Origin: an uncultured Steroidobacter sp.
GTDB lineage: Bacteria; Pseudomonadota; Gammaproteobacteria; Steroidobacterales; Steroidobacteraceae
Direction: 5' to 3'
DNA length: 19,418 nt
NCBI GenBank assembly: GCA_946478975.1
Contig: CAMLEO010000111.1
Location: 1 to 19,418 of the forward strand
Shown: piece after piece, positions 7,805-16,286 of the stretch
Numbering within the stretch: the first letter of the stretch is position 1
Layout of the letters: each line of letters begins with the position of its first letter
Translations under genes and position numbers: made by a program
Notes under the pieces: generated by a model
Told to the model about the DNA's origin: nothing
The model's database searches: none
The model's input: only the letters and a program-made list of their open reading frames with translations

Positions 7805-8652
7805 GCGGAATCCGCCAGCAGCTGTTGATAGTAATCGGGCGCCGGATAATGAAACGGCACCGGGCCGTCGGCGAGACCGTTGATGAATTGATTCACGATC
7901 TCGGACGGATGCTCTTTGAGCGCGTCGAACGTGCCCGCCGCGGCGACCTTGCCGCCGGCGATGATGTAACTGGTGTCCGCGAGAATGGAGAGCTCCTCGA
8001 CGTCGTGCGACACGACGATGCTCGTGATGCCGAGCGCCTGGTTCATTTGCCGCACCAGGCGCACGATCATGCCCATCGAAATGGGATCGAGGCCGGTGAA
8101 GGGCTCATCATAAATCAACACTTCCGGATCCGTCGCCATGGTGCGCGCGAGTGCCACTCGACGCGCCATGCCGCCGGACAGCTCCGCAGGCATCAAACGT
8201 GCGGCGCCTCGCAGGCCGACCGCCTGCAGCTTCGTGAGCACGATGTTGCGAATCAAAGTCTCGGGAAGATCGGTGTGCTCGCGCAAAGGAAACGCGACGT
8301 TTTCGAACACGTCGATGTCGGTGAGCAGCGCGCCGTTTTGAAACAGCAGCCCCATGCGACGACGCAGCGCATACAACTCGGCGCGGCCGAGCGACGACAC
8401 ATCGATGCCGTCGAACAGGATCTGGCCGCGAGTGGGCTTGATCTGCCCGGTGATCAGGCGCAGCAGAGTGGTTTTGCCGGTGCCGCTCGGTCCCATGAGC
8501 GCCGTAATTCGACCCCGCGGAATCGACAGATTCAGCCCGGAGAAGATCGTGCGCCCGCCCACCGAGTATTGAACGTCGCGAATCTCGACGATCGGTGCGG
8601 AGCTGACGGCAGGTTGTGCGGACGATGCATCGGCGCTAATCGCAGACACCAT
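7801..8652 (-). CDS. mlaF: MlaF, ATPase of the Mla ABC transporter
   Basis: MlaF powers phospholipid transport by MlaFEDB on the cytoplasmic face. The 283-residue protein shows Walker A GPSGTGKTT (54-62), Q-loop Gln105, signature LSGGMARR (158-165), Walker B LIYDEP with Glu183, and switch His216. It has an N-terminal extension of about 20 Ser/Ala-rich residues and a C-terminal extension ending in an aromatic DYYQQLL segment, a region that in E. coli MlaF contacts neighbouring subunits. It is the first gene of the mla operon; a possible promoter lies at 8701-8729. No strong Shine-Dalgarno sequence precedes the ATG. Confidence 0.95.
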   Translation of the reverse strand: MVSAISADASSAQPAVSSAPIVEIRDVQYSVGGRTIFSGLNLSIPRGRITALMGPSGTGKTTLLRLITGQIKPTRGQILFDGIDVSSLGRAELYALRRRMGLLFQNGALLTDIDVFENVAFPLREHTDLPETLIRNIVLTKLQAVGLRGAARLMPAELSGGMARRVALARTMATDPEVLIYDEPFTGLDPISMGMIVRLVRQMNQALGITSIVVSHDVEELSILADTSYIIAGGKVAAAGTFDALKEHPSEIVNQFINGLADGPVPFHYPAPDYYQQLLADSA

Positions 8653-8700
8653 TCATGACCCCGATGTGATGAAGCAGCCGGTGCATCGTCGCAGTTTCCA

Positions 8701-8729
8701 CTTACAGATGTAACTTAGATGAGAGACAA
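8701..8729 (-). promoter_or_regulatory. mlaF: Possible sigma-70 promoter of the mla operon
   Basis: On the minus strand, TTGTCT (8724-8729) and TGTAAG (8701-8706) are 17 bp apart. Each matches the -35 and -10 consensus at 4 of 6 positions. The site lies 49 bp before the mlaF ATG, just after the aldolase stop codon. This is pattern matching only, and read-through from the aldolase gene is also possible. Confidence 0.3.
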
Positions 8730-8734
8730 GCGGC

Positions 8735-9754
8735 TCAAGCCGCCTGCTCCGATTGCGCCGTGTAGCTGCCGTTGCGGGCAAGACCGTTCAAGCGCGCGCG
8801 GCGGGCGAAGGCCTTCTGGCCTGCTGCAAACGTTTCGGGCTTGCCGCCCCACGCCTTCAGCGCTTCGTCCTGCAACGCGCGGCCATACGAGAATGTGAGC
8901 TCCCAAGGCAGCGGCCCGAGCTTGTTCATCAAGCTCAAATGTTCGGTGGCTTCGGCTGCGCTCTGACCGCCGGAGAGGAAAGCGATGCCCGGCACAGCGC
9001 TCGGCACGTAACGCTTCAGCGTGCGCACCGTTGCTTCGGCGACTTGCTGGCGACCCGCGCGCGAGGTGTTCTTCTTGCCCGAGATGACCATGTTGGGCTT
9101 CAGGATCATGCCTTCCAGATGAATGCGGTGTGAATACAACTGCTGGAACACCGAGTCGAGCACGGCGCTCGTGACTTCTTCGCAGCGTTCGAGCGAATGG
9201 TCGCCGTCCATCAGCACTTCGGGCTCGATGATCGGAACGATGTTCGCTTCCTGGCAGAGCGCGCCGTAACGCGCCAGCGCATGAGCATTCGCGTCGATCG
9301 CAAACTGCGTGGGGATGTCTTTCGCGATATCAATCACTGCACGCCACTTAGCAAAGCGTGCGCCGAGCTTGTGATATTCGGCCAGACGGTCGCGCAGGCC
9401 ATCGAGGCCCTCGGTGATGGTTTCGCCGGGAAAGCCCGCCAGCGGCTTCGCGCCCATGTCGACCTTGATGCCCGGAACGATGCCGAGCTTGGCCAGGTGC
9501 TGCGGGAACGGCGTGCCGTCCTTGGTCTTCTGGCGAATGGTTTCGTCGTAGAGGATCACGCCGCTGATGTAGTTCGCGGCATCGGGTGTGGTGAACAGCA
9601 GCTCGCGATACGTGCGGCGTGCTTCCTCGGTCGACTCGAGCTGGATGCTGTCGAAGCGCTTCTTGATCGTGCCGCCGGATTCGTCGGCGGCCAGAATACC
9701 TTTGCCCTTCGCGACCATTGCGCGCGCAATCGACTCGAGCTCAGTGCGATTCAT
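8735..9754 (-). CDS. fba: Fructose-bisphosphate aldolase, class I
   Basis: This enzyme cleaves fructose-1,6-bisphosphate to dihydroxyacetone phosphate and glyceraldehyde-3-phosphate by a Schiff-base mechanism that needs no metal. The 339-residue protein is the animal-type class I aldolase (not DhnA type). The signatures are GILAADESGGTIKKRF (19-34), KWRAV (136-140), IEPEVL (176-181) and the Schiff-base lysine Lys219 in EGMILKPNM. The phosphate-binding block FLSGGQSAAEAT and a family-typical C-terminus (RARLNGLARNGSY) are present. A strong GGAGGA lies 6 nt before the ATG. The gene is divergent from the suf operon and upstream of mla on the same strand, 82 bp from mlaF. Confidence 0.95.
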   Translation of the reverse strand: MNRTELESIARAMVAKGKGILAADESGGTIKKRFDSIQLESTEEARRTYRELLFTTPDAANYISGVILYDETIRQKTKDGTPFPQHLAKLGIVPGIKVDMGAKPLAGFPGETITEGLDGLRDRLAEYHKLGARFAKWRAVIDIAKDIPTQFAIDANAHALARYGALCQEANIVPIIEPEVLMDGDHSLERCEEVTSAVLDSVFQQLYSHRIHLEGMILKPNMVISGKKNTSRAGRQQVAEATVRTLKRYVPSAVPGIAFLSGGQSAAEATEHLSLMNKLGPLPWELTFSYGRALQDEALKAWGGKPETFAAGQKAFARRARLNGLARNGSYTAQSEQAA

Positions 9755-9872
9755 AAGATTCCTCCGCTCCCGGCAAAAAGCCTCGGGCTCCGGCGTCGTC
9801 CACGGCGCCCACCCGATCGGCGTGTTTAAGTATTTGGGTCGCGTAGGATAGCAAATCGCCCTTCATCGCTGC

Positions 9873-9924
9873 GGTCACCACTGTTGTGACCAGGCGACAA
9901 CGGTGGTCAGAACGACAAGAGTGG
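9873..9924. promoter_or_regulatory. Candidate operator cluster of the suf regulator
   Basis: Three related sites lie close together. GGTCAC (9873-9878) and GTGACC (9886-9891) form a dyad with a 7-nt spacer. CCACTGTTGT (9878-9887) is mirrored by ACAACGGTGG (9897-9906) with one mismatch. CGACAAnnGTGG occurs twice in direct orientation, at 9895-9906 and 9913-9924, 18 bp apart. The last copy covers the expected -35 region of the suf promoter. The placement fits an Rrf2-family regulator acting on its own operon, as IscR does; the binding itself is inference. Confidence 0.42.
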
Positions 9925-9957
9925 CCTCCCGATTGCATTGGGACTAGAATGGTCCCA
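9922..9957 (+). promoter_or_regulatory. Probable suf promoter with a dyad over the -10 box
   Basis: TAGAAT (9945-9950) matches the -10 consensus at 5 of 6 positions. The hexamer 17 bp upstream (TGGCCT, 9922-9927) is a poor -35 element, as often seen at regulated promoters. TGGGAC (9939-9944) and GTCCCA (9952-9957) form a perfect 6-bp dyad exactly flanking the -10 box. Transcription would start near 9957, giving a leader of about 42 nt before the regulator gene. Confidence 0.4.
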
Positions 9958-9998
9958 TATCCATCCTCCATTCGCTGCTCCAGGGCCGATTCCCCGAC

Positions 9999-10457
9999 AT
10001 GCTCCGCATCAGCAAGTTGACCGACTACGGCACGGTGATCCTTGCCTGCCTGGCAGGGCAACCGAGCCGCTTGTGGACCGCGACCGAAGTCGCGGAGGCC
10101 ACGCGCATCGGCCTGCCCACGGTCAGCAAACTGCTGAAAAAATTGCAACGAAGCGGTTTGGTCGCCTCGACCCGGGGCAGCCACGGTGGATATCAGCTGG
10201 CGCAGCCCCCAGGTGAGATCACCGCGGCCCACATTCTCGATGCGCTCGAAGGGCCGTTCGCAATCACCGAGTGCAGCGGTGCGCACAGCACGTGCGGACT
10301 GGAGTCGAAGTGCGCTGTCGGCCATACCTGGCAACGCGTGAACGCTGCCATCCGGCGCGCGCTGACAGACATTTCGCTCGCGCAATTGGCGGGCACAGAT
10401 CGCAGCACCACGGCCACCGTGCCGCTGACACGCCTGCGCGCGCCCTCGCACGAGTAA
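9999..10457 (+). CDS. Rrf2/IscR-family regulator of the SUF operon
   Basis: This 152-residue protein begins [19 protein letters not shown], typical of Rrf2 regulators found at the head of suf operons in Xanthomonadales-type bacteria. The winged helix-turn-helix occupies about 1-75 ([21 protein letters not shown], then GSHGGYQLA). Three cysteines (in [19 protein letters not shown], about residues 91-107) are spaced like the [2Fe-2S] ligands of IscR. I infer that it senses Fe-S status and controls the operon starting with its own gene. It is not the cyanobacterial SufR. sufB begins 29 bp after its stop. The Shine-Dalgarno sequence is weak. Confidence 0.9.
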   Translation: MLRISKLTDYGTVILACLAGQPSRLWTATEVAEATRIGLPTVSKLLKKLQRSGLVASTRGSHGGYQLAQPPGEITAAHILDALEGPFAITECSGAHSTCGLESKCAVGHTWQRVNAAIRRALTDISLAQLAGTDRSTTATVPLTRLRAPSHE

Positions 10458-10486
10458 CCCGATCAAGTGTTGATCTGACATTTCCA

Positions 10487-11938
10487 ATGGCAAGCAACCC
10501 GCAAACCGATTTAGAGGCTCTGGTCGGCCAGAAGTACCGGCATGGATTCGTCACCGACATCGAATCGGATACGGTCCCGCCGGGTCTGGACGAAGATGTC
10601 ATCCGGCTCATCTCGCGCAAAAAAGGCGAGCCGCAGTTCATGCTCGACTGGCGTCTGAAGGCCTACCGCCACTGGCTGACGATGGCGGAGCCGCATTGGG
10701 CACATCTGCGCATCGCGCCGATCGACTACCAATCTATTTCCTACTATTCGGCCCCCAGACCTAAGGCGGATGCGCCCAAGAGCCTCGATGAGGTGGATCC
10801 GAAGCTGCTGGAAACCTACGACAAGCTGGGCATCCCGCTGCACGAACGCGCGCGCCTGGCCGGCGTTGCCGTCGATGCCGTGTTCGACAGCGTGTCGGTG
10901 GCGACCACCTTCAAAGAGCGCTTGAGCAAGGCCGGCGTGATCTTCTGCTCCTTCTCCGAAGCCGTGCAGAAACATCCCGAGCTGGTCGAGAAGTATCTCG
11001 GCAGCGTCGTGCCCTACACGGACAATTACTTCGCGACTTTGAACTCCGCCGTGTTCTCCGACGGCTCGTTCGTGTTCGTGCCCAAGGGCGTGCGCTGCCC
11101 GATGGAGCTGTCAACGTACTTCCGCATCAACGCGGCGAAGACGGGACAGTTCGAACGCACGCTCATCGTCGCCGAGGAAGGCTCGCACGTGAGTTATCTC
11201 GAAGGCTGCACGGCGCCGATGCGCGATGAAAATCAGCTGCACGCGGCGGTCGTCGAGCTGATCGCGCTGGAAGGTGCGCAGATCAAATATTCGACGGTGC
11301 AGAACTGGTACCCGGGCGACGAAAACGGTCGCGGCGGTATTTATAACTTCGTCACCAAGCGCGGCGAATGCCGTGGTGCGAACTCGAAGATCAGCTGGAC
11401 GCAGGTGGAAACCGGCTCGGCGATCACCTGGAAATATCCCAGCTGCATCCTCACCGGCGACAACTCGGTCGGCGAGTTTTATTCGGTGGCCGTGGCCAAC
11501 AATTATCAGCAGGCCGACACCGGCACCAAGATGATTCACATCGGCAAGAACACGCGCAGCACGATCGTGAGCAAAGGCATCTCCGCCGGCCACGGCCAGA
11601 ACGCGTATCGCGGCCTGGTGAAAGTGCTGCCGAGCGCGACCAACGCTCGCAACTTCACTCAGTGCGACTCGCTGCTGATGGGCGACCAGTGCGGCGCGCA
11701 CACCTTCCCTTATATGGAAGTGCGCAACCCGAGCGCGAGCGTCGAGCACGAAGCGACGACGTCGAAGATCGGCGACGATCAGCTGTTCTATTGCCTGAGC
11801 CGCGGCATCTCCGAAGAAGACGCCGTGAACATGATCGTCAACGGCTTTTGCAAGGCCGTCTTCAAAGAGCTGCCGATGGAATTCGCCGTCGAAGCACAAA
11901 ACCTGCTCGCCGTCAGCCTCGAAGGCAGCGTCGGCTGA
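10487..11938 (+). CDS. sufB: SufB, Fe-S scaffold subunit of SufBCD
   Basis: SufB builds Fe-S clusters in the SufBC2D complex in the cytoplasm. The 483-residue protein carries the conserved core [20 protein letters not shown] with Cys393, and [11 protein letters not shown] with His421 and Glu422. These match E. coli Cys405, His433 and Glu434 with a constant offset of 12. The frame stays open upstream to 10271, inside the regulator gene, but the ATG at 10487 ([10 protein letters not shown]) is chosen because the family N-terminus starts there and it avoids overlap. No clear Shine-Dalgarno sequence precedes it, so translation may depend on the upstream gene. sufC follows after 19 bp. Confidence 0.97.
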   Translation: MASNPQTDLEALVGQKYRHGFVTDIESDTVPPGLDEDVIRLISRKKGEPQFMLDWRLKAYRHWLTMAEPHWAHLRIAPIDYQSISYYSAPRPKADAPKSLDEVDPKLLETYDKLGIPLHERARLAGVAVDAVFDSVSVATTFKERLSKAGVIFCSFSEAVQKHPELVEKYLGSVVPYTDNYFATLNSAVFSDGSFVFVPKGVRCPMELSTYFRINAAKTGQFERTLIVAEEGSHVSYLEGCTAPMRDENQLHAAVVELIALEGAQIKYSTVQNWYPGDENGRGGIYNFVTKRGECRGANSKISWTQVETGSAITWKYPSCILTGDNSVGEFYSVAVANNYQQADTGTKMIHIGKNTRSTIVSKGISAGHGQNAYRGLVKVLPSATNARNFTQCDSLLMGDQCGAHTFPYMEVRNPSASVEHEATTSKIGDDQLFYCLSRGISEEDAVNMIVNGFCKAVFKELPMEFAVEAQNLLAVSLEGSVG

Positions 11939-11957
11939 GAATCAAGAGATCCGTTAC

Positions 11958-12710
11958 ATGCTGAGCATCAAGAACCTTCACGCACTCGCGGGCGAAAAGC
12001 AGGTGCTGCACGGCCTCGACCTCGAAGTCGGCGCCGGCGAAGTGCACGCCATCATGGGCCCGAACGGCTCGGGCAAGAGCACGCTCGCGCAAGTCCTCGC
12101 CGGTCGCGAGGGCTACACCGTCACCGGCGGCAGCGTCACCTATAAAGGCAAGGACCTGCTGGCGCTGTCTCCCGAAGAACGCGCGCGCGAAGGCGTGTTC
12201 CTGGCGTTCCAATACCCGGTGGAAATCCCGGGCGTGAACAACGTGTACCTGCTCAAGGCCGGTCTCAACGCCATTCGCAAACATCACGGCCAGCCCGAGA
12301 TGGATGCGTTCGAGTTCCTCACGCTGGTGCGCGAGAAAATGAAGCTGATGCAAATGGACGAGAGCTTCTTGAATCGCGGCGTCAACGAAGGCTTCTCGGG
12401 CGGCGAAAAGAAACGTAACGAGATTCTGCAGATGGCGGTGCTGGAGCCCGCGCTGGCGCTGCTGGATGAAACCGACTCGGGCCTGGACATCGACGCGTTG
12501 CGCGTGGTCGCGAACGGCGTGAACAGCCTGCGCCGTCCAGATCGTGCGATCGTCATGGTCACGCACTATCAGCGCCTGCTCGATTACATCGAGCCGGATC
12601 GCGTGCACGTGCTCTCCGGCGGCAAGATCATCAAGAGCGGCGACAAGTCTCTGGCGCTGGAACTGGAAAAGCGCGGCTACGACTGGGTGAAGCAGGAGGC
12701 CGCGGCGTGA
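11958..12710 (+). CDS. sufC: SufC, ATPase of SufBCD
   Basis: SufC is an ABC-type ATPase that drives conformational change in SufBC2D during cluster assembly. The 250-residue protein has Walker A GPNGSGKST (34-42), the SufC-type signature SGGEKKRNEILQMA (147-160), Walker B LALLDETDSGLD (166-177, Glu171) and switch His203. There are no membrane segments, as expected. The length matches the family (about 248). Its last codons carry the AGGAGG ribosome binding site of sufD. Confidence 0.97.
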   Translation: MLSIKNLHALAGEKQVLHGLDLEVGAGEVHAIMGPNGSGKSTLAQVLAGREGYTVTGGSVTYKGKDLLALSPEERAREGVFLAFQYPVEIPGVNNVYLLKAGLNAIRKHHGQPEMDAFEFLTLVREKMKLMQMDESFLNRGVNEGFSGGEKKRNEILQMAVLEPALALLDETDSGLDIDALRVVANGVNSLRRPDRAIVMVTHYQRLLDYIEPDRVHVLSGGKIIKSGDKSLALELEKRGYDWVKQEAAA

Positions 12711-14041
12711 GTGCAGTCGGCGCAAAGAGCACTGCCTCGCCGGTGGAGCGCTATCGAACAGCGTTCGATGCGCGCTGGCATGTCGACAACGGGGGCAACG
12801 ACCCGCTGATCGCTCTGCGACGGGCGGCGCTCGATCAATTTTTGTCCGCAGGCTTTCCGACGCAGCGGCAGGAAAATTGGAAGTACACCAACCTGCGCCG
12901 CTTGGAAACACGCGCTTTCAGCCTGGCGGAACCGACCGCACTCGATGCCAAACAACCCGAATGGCTGCCTCACACCGGCACGCGCATCGTGTTCGTGAAT
13001 GGCCACTGGATGCCGACGCTGTCGTCGCAACACGCGCAGCCGCCCGGCGTCACGTTGCTGACATTGAATCAGTGGCTGCAACGTGAGCCCGCCGAAGTCG
13101 CAACTTATCTGCGCGATCGCGGCCACACCGATGGCTCGACGCTCGAACAGCTGAACCTCGCGTTCTTCGAAGACGGCGTGGTCGTGCATCTCGCCGACAA
13201 CGCAGTTCTGGACGAGCCATTGTACATCGTGCATCACTGCACGTCCGCTGCCGCCCAGCGCATGAGTCATCCGCGAGTGATGATTCGCGCCGGCCGCAAC
13301 AGTCGCGGCACGGTCATCGAACATTATCTCGGCGCCAACGACGCTGAATATTTCACAAACGCCGTGACGCGCATCGATGTCGCCGCTGGCGGAGCGATTC
13401 GTCACTTCCGCGTACAGCAGGAGTCGACGCGCGCATTTCACATCGCGCACGTGCAGGCGAAGCTGGCAAACGACAGCCGATATTTGATTCACGACATCGC
13501 GCTGGGCGCGAGCCTCGGCCGAAGCGATATCACGACGCTGCTCGAAGGCCGCGGTGCGCACGCCGGGTTCTATGGCTTGTTCACCCCGATGGGCACGCAG
13601 CATCTCGATGCGCACACGCGTATCGATCACCTCGCGCCGAATACGACCAGCGAAGAAGACTACCGTGGCATCGCCGGCGGACGCGGACGCGGCGTGTTCA
13701 ACGGCAAGATCATCGTGCGACCGGATGCGCAGAAGATCGATTCGCGTCAGTCGAGCCGCAACCTGCTGCTCTCGCCGACGGCGGAGATCGACACCAAGCC
13801 CGAGTTGGAGATCTACGCCAACGACGTGAAGTGCAGTCACGGGGCGACCACCGGTCAGCTCGATACAACCGCACTGTTCTACCTGCGCTCGCGTGGCTTG
13901 TCCGAAGACGAAGCCCGCGCCGCGTTGATTCGCGCATTCGCCGAATCCATTCTGTCGACCATCGACGTGGCTCCGCTGCGCACCGTGCTGGAAAAGCAGA
14001 TCAATGAGCGTTTCACGCACGCTTACGAGGCCAAGGCATGA
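12707..14041 (+). CDS. sufD: SufD, Fe-S scaffold subunit of SufBCD
   Basis: SufD pairs with SufB in the SufBC2D scaffold and is needed for iron acquisition. The 444-residue protein shows the family N-terminal block PTQRQENWKYTNLRRLE and the C-terminal beta-helix core ending in SRNLLLSPTAEIDTKPELEI and KCSHGATTGQLD, where His378 should match E. coli His360. The start is GTG, overlapping the sufC stop by 4 nt (GTGA). AGGAGG at 12694-12699, 7 nt upstream, decides this start. It overlaps sufS by 4 nt. Confidence 0.95.
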   Translation: MSAVGAKSTASPVERYRTAFDARWHVDNGGNDPLIALRRAALDQFLSAGFPTQRQENWKYTNLRRLETRAFSLAEPTALDAKQPEWLPHTGTRIVFVNGHWMPTLSSQHAQPPGVTLLTLNQWLQREPAEVATYLRDRGHTDGSTLEQLNLAFFEDGVVVHLADNAVLDEPLYIVHHCTSAAAQRMSHPRVMIRAGRNSRGTVIEHYLGANDAEYFTNAVTRIDVAAGGAIRHFRVQQESTRAFHIAHVQAKLANDSRYLIHDIALGASLGRSDITTLLEGRGAHAGFYGLFTPMGTQHLDAHTRIDHLAPNTTSEEDYRGIAGGRGRGVFNGKIIVRPDAQKIDSRQSSRNLLLSPTAEIDTKPELEIYANDVKCSHGATTGQLDTTALFYLRSRGLSEDEARAALIRAFAESILSTIDVAPLRTVLEKQINERFTHAYEAKA

Positions 14042-15282
14042 ACGCAGCTGTTCGCCGTTCGTCCGATTTCGACGTTGCCGCCATCCGCCGCGACTTCCCG
14101 ATCCTGCACCAGAATGTCAACGGCAAACCGCTGGTGTATCTGGACAACGCCGCGTCGAGCCAGCGGCCGCAGGCGGTGATCGATGCGATCAGCCGTTATT
14201 ACGAGCATGATCACGCCAACGTGCATCGTGGCGTCCATACATTGAGCCAGCGTGCGACCGATGCTTACGAAGGCGCACGCGAGACGGTGCGACGTTTCAT
14301 CAATGCGCACAGCTCCAAAGAAATCATTTACACCCGCGGCACCACCGAGTCGGTGAACCTGGTCGCGCAAAGTTTCCTGCGGCCGATGCTCACGCCGGGT
14401 GATGAGATCCTGATCTCCGGCCTCGAACATCACGCGAACATCGTTCCCTGGCAGATGCTGCGCGAACAGACCGGCGCGGTGCTGAAAGTGATTCCGATCA
14501 CGGCCAGCGGTGAGGTCGATTTCATCGAGTTCGAAAAGCTCATCGGCCCGCGCACCCGGCTGCTGGCGCTGGCGCATGTTTCCAACGCGCTCGGCACGAT
14601 CGTGCCAGTGGAGAAATTCATTGCCGTCGCCAAACAGCACGGCGTGCCGGTGCTGCTCGATGGCGCGCAGGCGATTCCGCATGCCGTCGTCGACGTGCAG
14701 GCGCTCGGCTGCGACTTCTACTGCTTCTCCAGTCACAAGATGCTCGGCCCGACCGGCATGGGCATTCTGTATGGCAAGCAACAGCTGCTGGAGAGAATGC
14801 CGCCATGGCAAGGCGGCGGCGACATGATCCTGTCGGTGACGTTCGAGAAGACGACGTACAACCAGCTGCCGTGGAAATTCGAAGCCGGCACGCCGCACAT
14901 CAGCGGCGCAATCGGGCTGGGCGCGGCGATCGAATATCTGGAAAAGATCGGCATGGCTCGCATCGCCGCTTACGAGCACGAGTTGCTGACGTATGCGACC
15001 GAGCGGCTCAGCGCCCTGCCCGGGCTGCGCATCGTCGGCACCGCTGCAAACAAAGCAGCCGTGGTGTCGTTTACGTTCGACGGCATTCATCCGCACGACA
15101 TCGGCACCATTCTGGATACCGAAGGCGTCGCGATCCGCACCGGCCATCATTGCGCCATGCCGGTGATGGACTTCTACAAGATCCCGGCGACCGCGCGTGC
15201 TTCGATGGCGTTCTACAATACGTTCGAGGAGATCGACCGCCTGGTCGCGGCGCTCGAACAGGCGCGGAAGGTGCTCGGGTAA
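14038..15282 (+). CDS. sufS: SufS, cysteine desulfurase (group II)
   Basis: SufS takes sulfur from L-cysteine as a persulfide and hands it to an acceptor, here probably SufU. The 414-residue protein has the PLP lysine Lys234 in CFSSHKMLGPTG and the catalytic Cys372 in RTGHHCAMP, placed like Lys226 and Cys364 of E. coli SufS. Other family blocks are VYLDNAASSQRPQAVIDA and NVHRGVHTLSQRATDAYE. The short active-site loop is typical of group II enzymes, which need a partner to accept sulfur. Its ATG overlaps the sufD stop, and its TAA shares one base with the sufU ATG. Confidence 0.97.
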   Translation: MNAAVRRSSDFDVAAIRRDFPILHQNVNGKPLVYLDNAASSQRPQAVIDAISRYYEHDHANVHRGVHTLSQRATDAYEGARETVRRFINAHSSKEIIYTRGTTESVNLVAQSFLRPMLTPGDEILISGLEHHANIVPWQMLREQTGAVLKVIPITASGEVDFIEFEKLIGPRTRLLALAHVSNALGTIVPVEKFIAVAKQHGVPVLLDGAQAIPHAVVDVQALGCDFYCFSSHKMLGPTGMGILYGKQQLLERMPPWQGGGDMILSVTFEKTTYNQLPWKFEAGTPHISGAIGLGAAIEYLEKIGMARIAAYEHELLTYATERLSALPGLRIVGTAANKAAVVSFTFDGIHPHDIGTILDTEGVAIRTGHHCAMPVMDFYKIPATARASMAFYNTFEEIDRLVAALEQARKVLG

Positions 15283-15728
15283 TGGACCTGAAAGATCTCT
15301 ATCGCGACGTCATCGTCGATCACAATCGCCATCCGCGGAACTTCGGCAAGCTCGATCCGGCGGACACGCACGCCGACGGTCACAATCCGCTGTGCGGCGA
15401 CCGGCTCACGATGTACGCCAATCTCAAAGGCGAGCACATCACCGATGTGAAATTCGAAGGCAGCGGCTGCGCGATTTCCGTTGCCTCCGCCTCGCTGCTG
15501 ACCGAAGCCGTGAAGGGCAAGTCGAAGTCCGAAGTGAAAGAATTGTTCGATGACGTGCACGCGCTGCTGACTCAGCACGACGCGGCCGTCGACACCGCCA
15601 AGCTCGGCAAGCTTGCGGCACTCTCTGGAGTGCGTGAATTTCCCGCTCGCGTGAAATGCGCGAGCTTGTGTTGGCATACGTTGAACGCGGCGCTGGATCG
15701 CGCCGCTGAACCTGTCTCTACCGAGTAA
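15282..15728 (+). CDS. sufU: SufU, zinc-containing sulfur-transfer partner of SufS
   Basis: This 148-residue IscU-like protein has Cys38 and Asp40 in NPLCGD, Cys63 in GSGCAIS and Cys126 in RVKCASLCW. These correspond to Cys41, Asp43, Cys66 and Cys128 of Bacillus SufU. The gap of 63 residues between the second and third cysteines, about 20 more than in IscU, is the mark of SufU. In Bacillus, SufU binds zinc and accepts sulfur from SufS. No sufE gene is seen in the operon, so SufU is the likely acceptor here. An extra cysteine, Cys130, lies four residues after Cys126. Confidence 0.95.
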   Translation: MDLKDLYRDVIVDHNRHPRNFGKLDPADTHADGHNPLCGDRLTMYANLKGEHITDVKFEGSGCAISVASASLLTEAVKGKSKSEVKELFDDVHALLTQHDAAVDTAKLGKLAALSGVREFPARVKCASLCWHTLNAALDRAAEPVSTE

Positions 15729-15732
15729 TTCT

Positions 15733-16284
15733 GTGCACAGCCACGACAACGAACCCGTAACCTTACGGCGCGACGTCGAAGCCATCATGGTTCCCGCCGG
15801 CATCCCGGTGACCCTGCGCGAGGGCAAGACGGGATTCATCACCCAGGCGCTCGGCGGCAGCTTCACTGTTTATTTCGAAGGCAACCTGTTCCGGCTTGCC
15901 GGCAAAGATGCGGACGCGCTCGGCAAAGAAGTCGTCGTCGGCCCCGAACTGCCGCCGAACGCGACGGACGAAGATGTGAAGCAGCTGGTGTGGGACCAGA
16001 TGCGCACCTGCTACGACCCGGAAATCCCCATCAACATCGTCGAGCTCGGCCTGGTGTACACCTGCGAAATCAATCGCACGCCCGAAGGCGACCGGATCGC
16101 CGACATCAAGATGACGCTCACCGCGCCCGGCTGCGGCATGGGTGAAGTGCTGGTGCAGGACGTAAAAGACAAAGTCGAAATGGTGCCGACCGTGAAGCGC
16201 GCCGATGTCGAGCTGGTGTTCGATCCGCCCTGGAATCAAAGCATGATGTCGGAAGCGGCACGCCTGCAGACGGGAATGATGTAA
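15733..16284 (+). CDS. sufT: SufT, DUF59/MIP18-family Fe-S maturation protein
   Basis: This 183-residue protein has the SufT layout. An N-terminal module of about 75 residues (VPAGIPVTLREGKTGFITQ, then GSFTVYFEGNLFRLAGKD) is followed by a DUF59 (MIP18/PaaD-like) domain with DPEIPINIVELGLVYTCEI and the cysteine loop LTAPGCGMG. The C-terminus has the family's VFDPPWNQSMMSEAARLQTG. SufT proteins help deliver clusters to target enzymes; the exact role varies. The GTG at 15733, 4 nt after sufU, is preferred, because the next ATG (15787) would trim conserved sequence. No strong Shine-Dalgarno sequence is visible. Confidence 0.93.
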   Translation: MHSHDNEPVTLRRDVEAIMVPAGIPVTLREGKTGFITQALGGSFTVYFEGNLFRLAGKDADALGKEVVVGPELPPNATDEDVKQLVWDQMRTCYDPEIPINIVELGLVYTCEINRTPEGDRIADIKMTLTAPGCGMGEVLVQDVKDKVEMVPTVKRADVELVFDPPWNQSMMSEAARLQTGMM

Positions 16285-16286
16285 GC

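Larger units (their letters stand above)
9755..9998. promoter_or_regulatory. Divergent control region between aldolase and suf operon
   Basis: This 244-bp gap must hold the promoters of both the aldolase gene (minus) and the suf operon (plus). The suf side contains clustered dyads and repeats (9873-9924) and a TAGAAT -10-like box, described separately. On the aldolase side I can confirm only the ribosome binding site GGAGGA near 9761-9766. No convincing minus-strand -35/-10 pair was found. Confidence 0.6.

Noticed and set aside
8730..8743. GCGGC-TCAA-GCCGC stem at the aldolase stop codon as a terminator
   Set aside because: It is only 5 bp and overlaps the coding end, and the following sequence (TTGTCTCTC) is not a real T tract; it may be chance.
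10271..10486. N-terminal extension of SufB into the regulator gene
   Set aside because: The extension is arginine-rich, overlaps the Rrf2 coding region, and the normal SufB N-terminus begins at the ATG at 10487.
12677..14020. Minus-strand open frame of 447 codons opposite sufD
   Set aside because: SufD on the plus strand has family motifs, a strong ribosome binding site and operon context; the antisense translation shows none.
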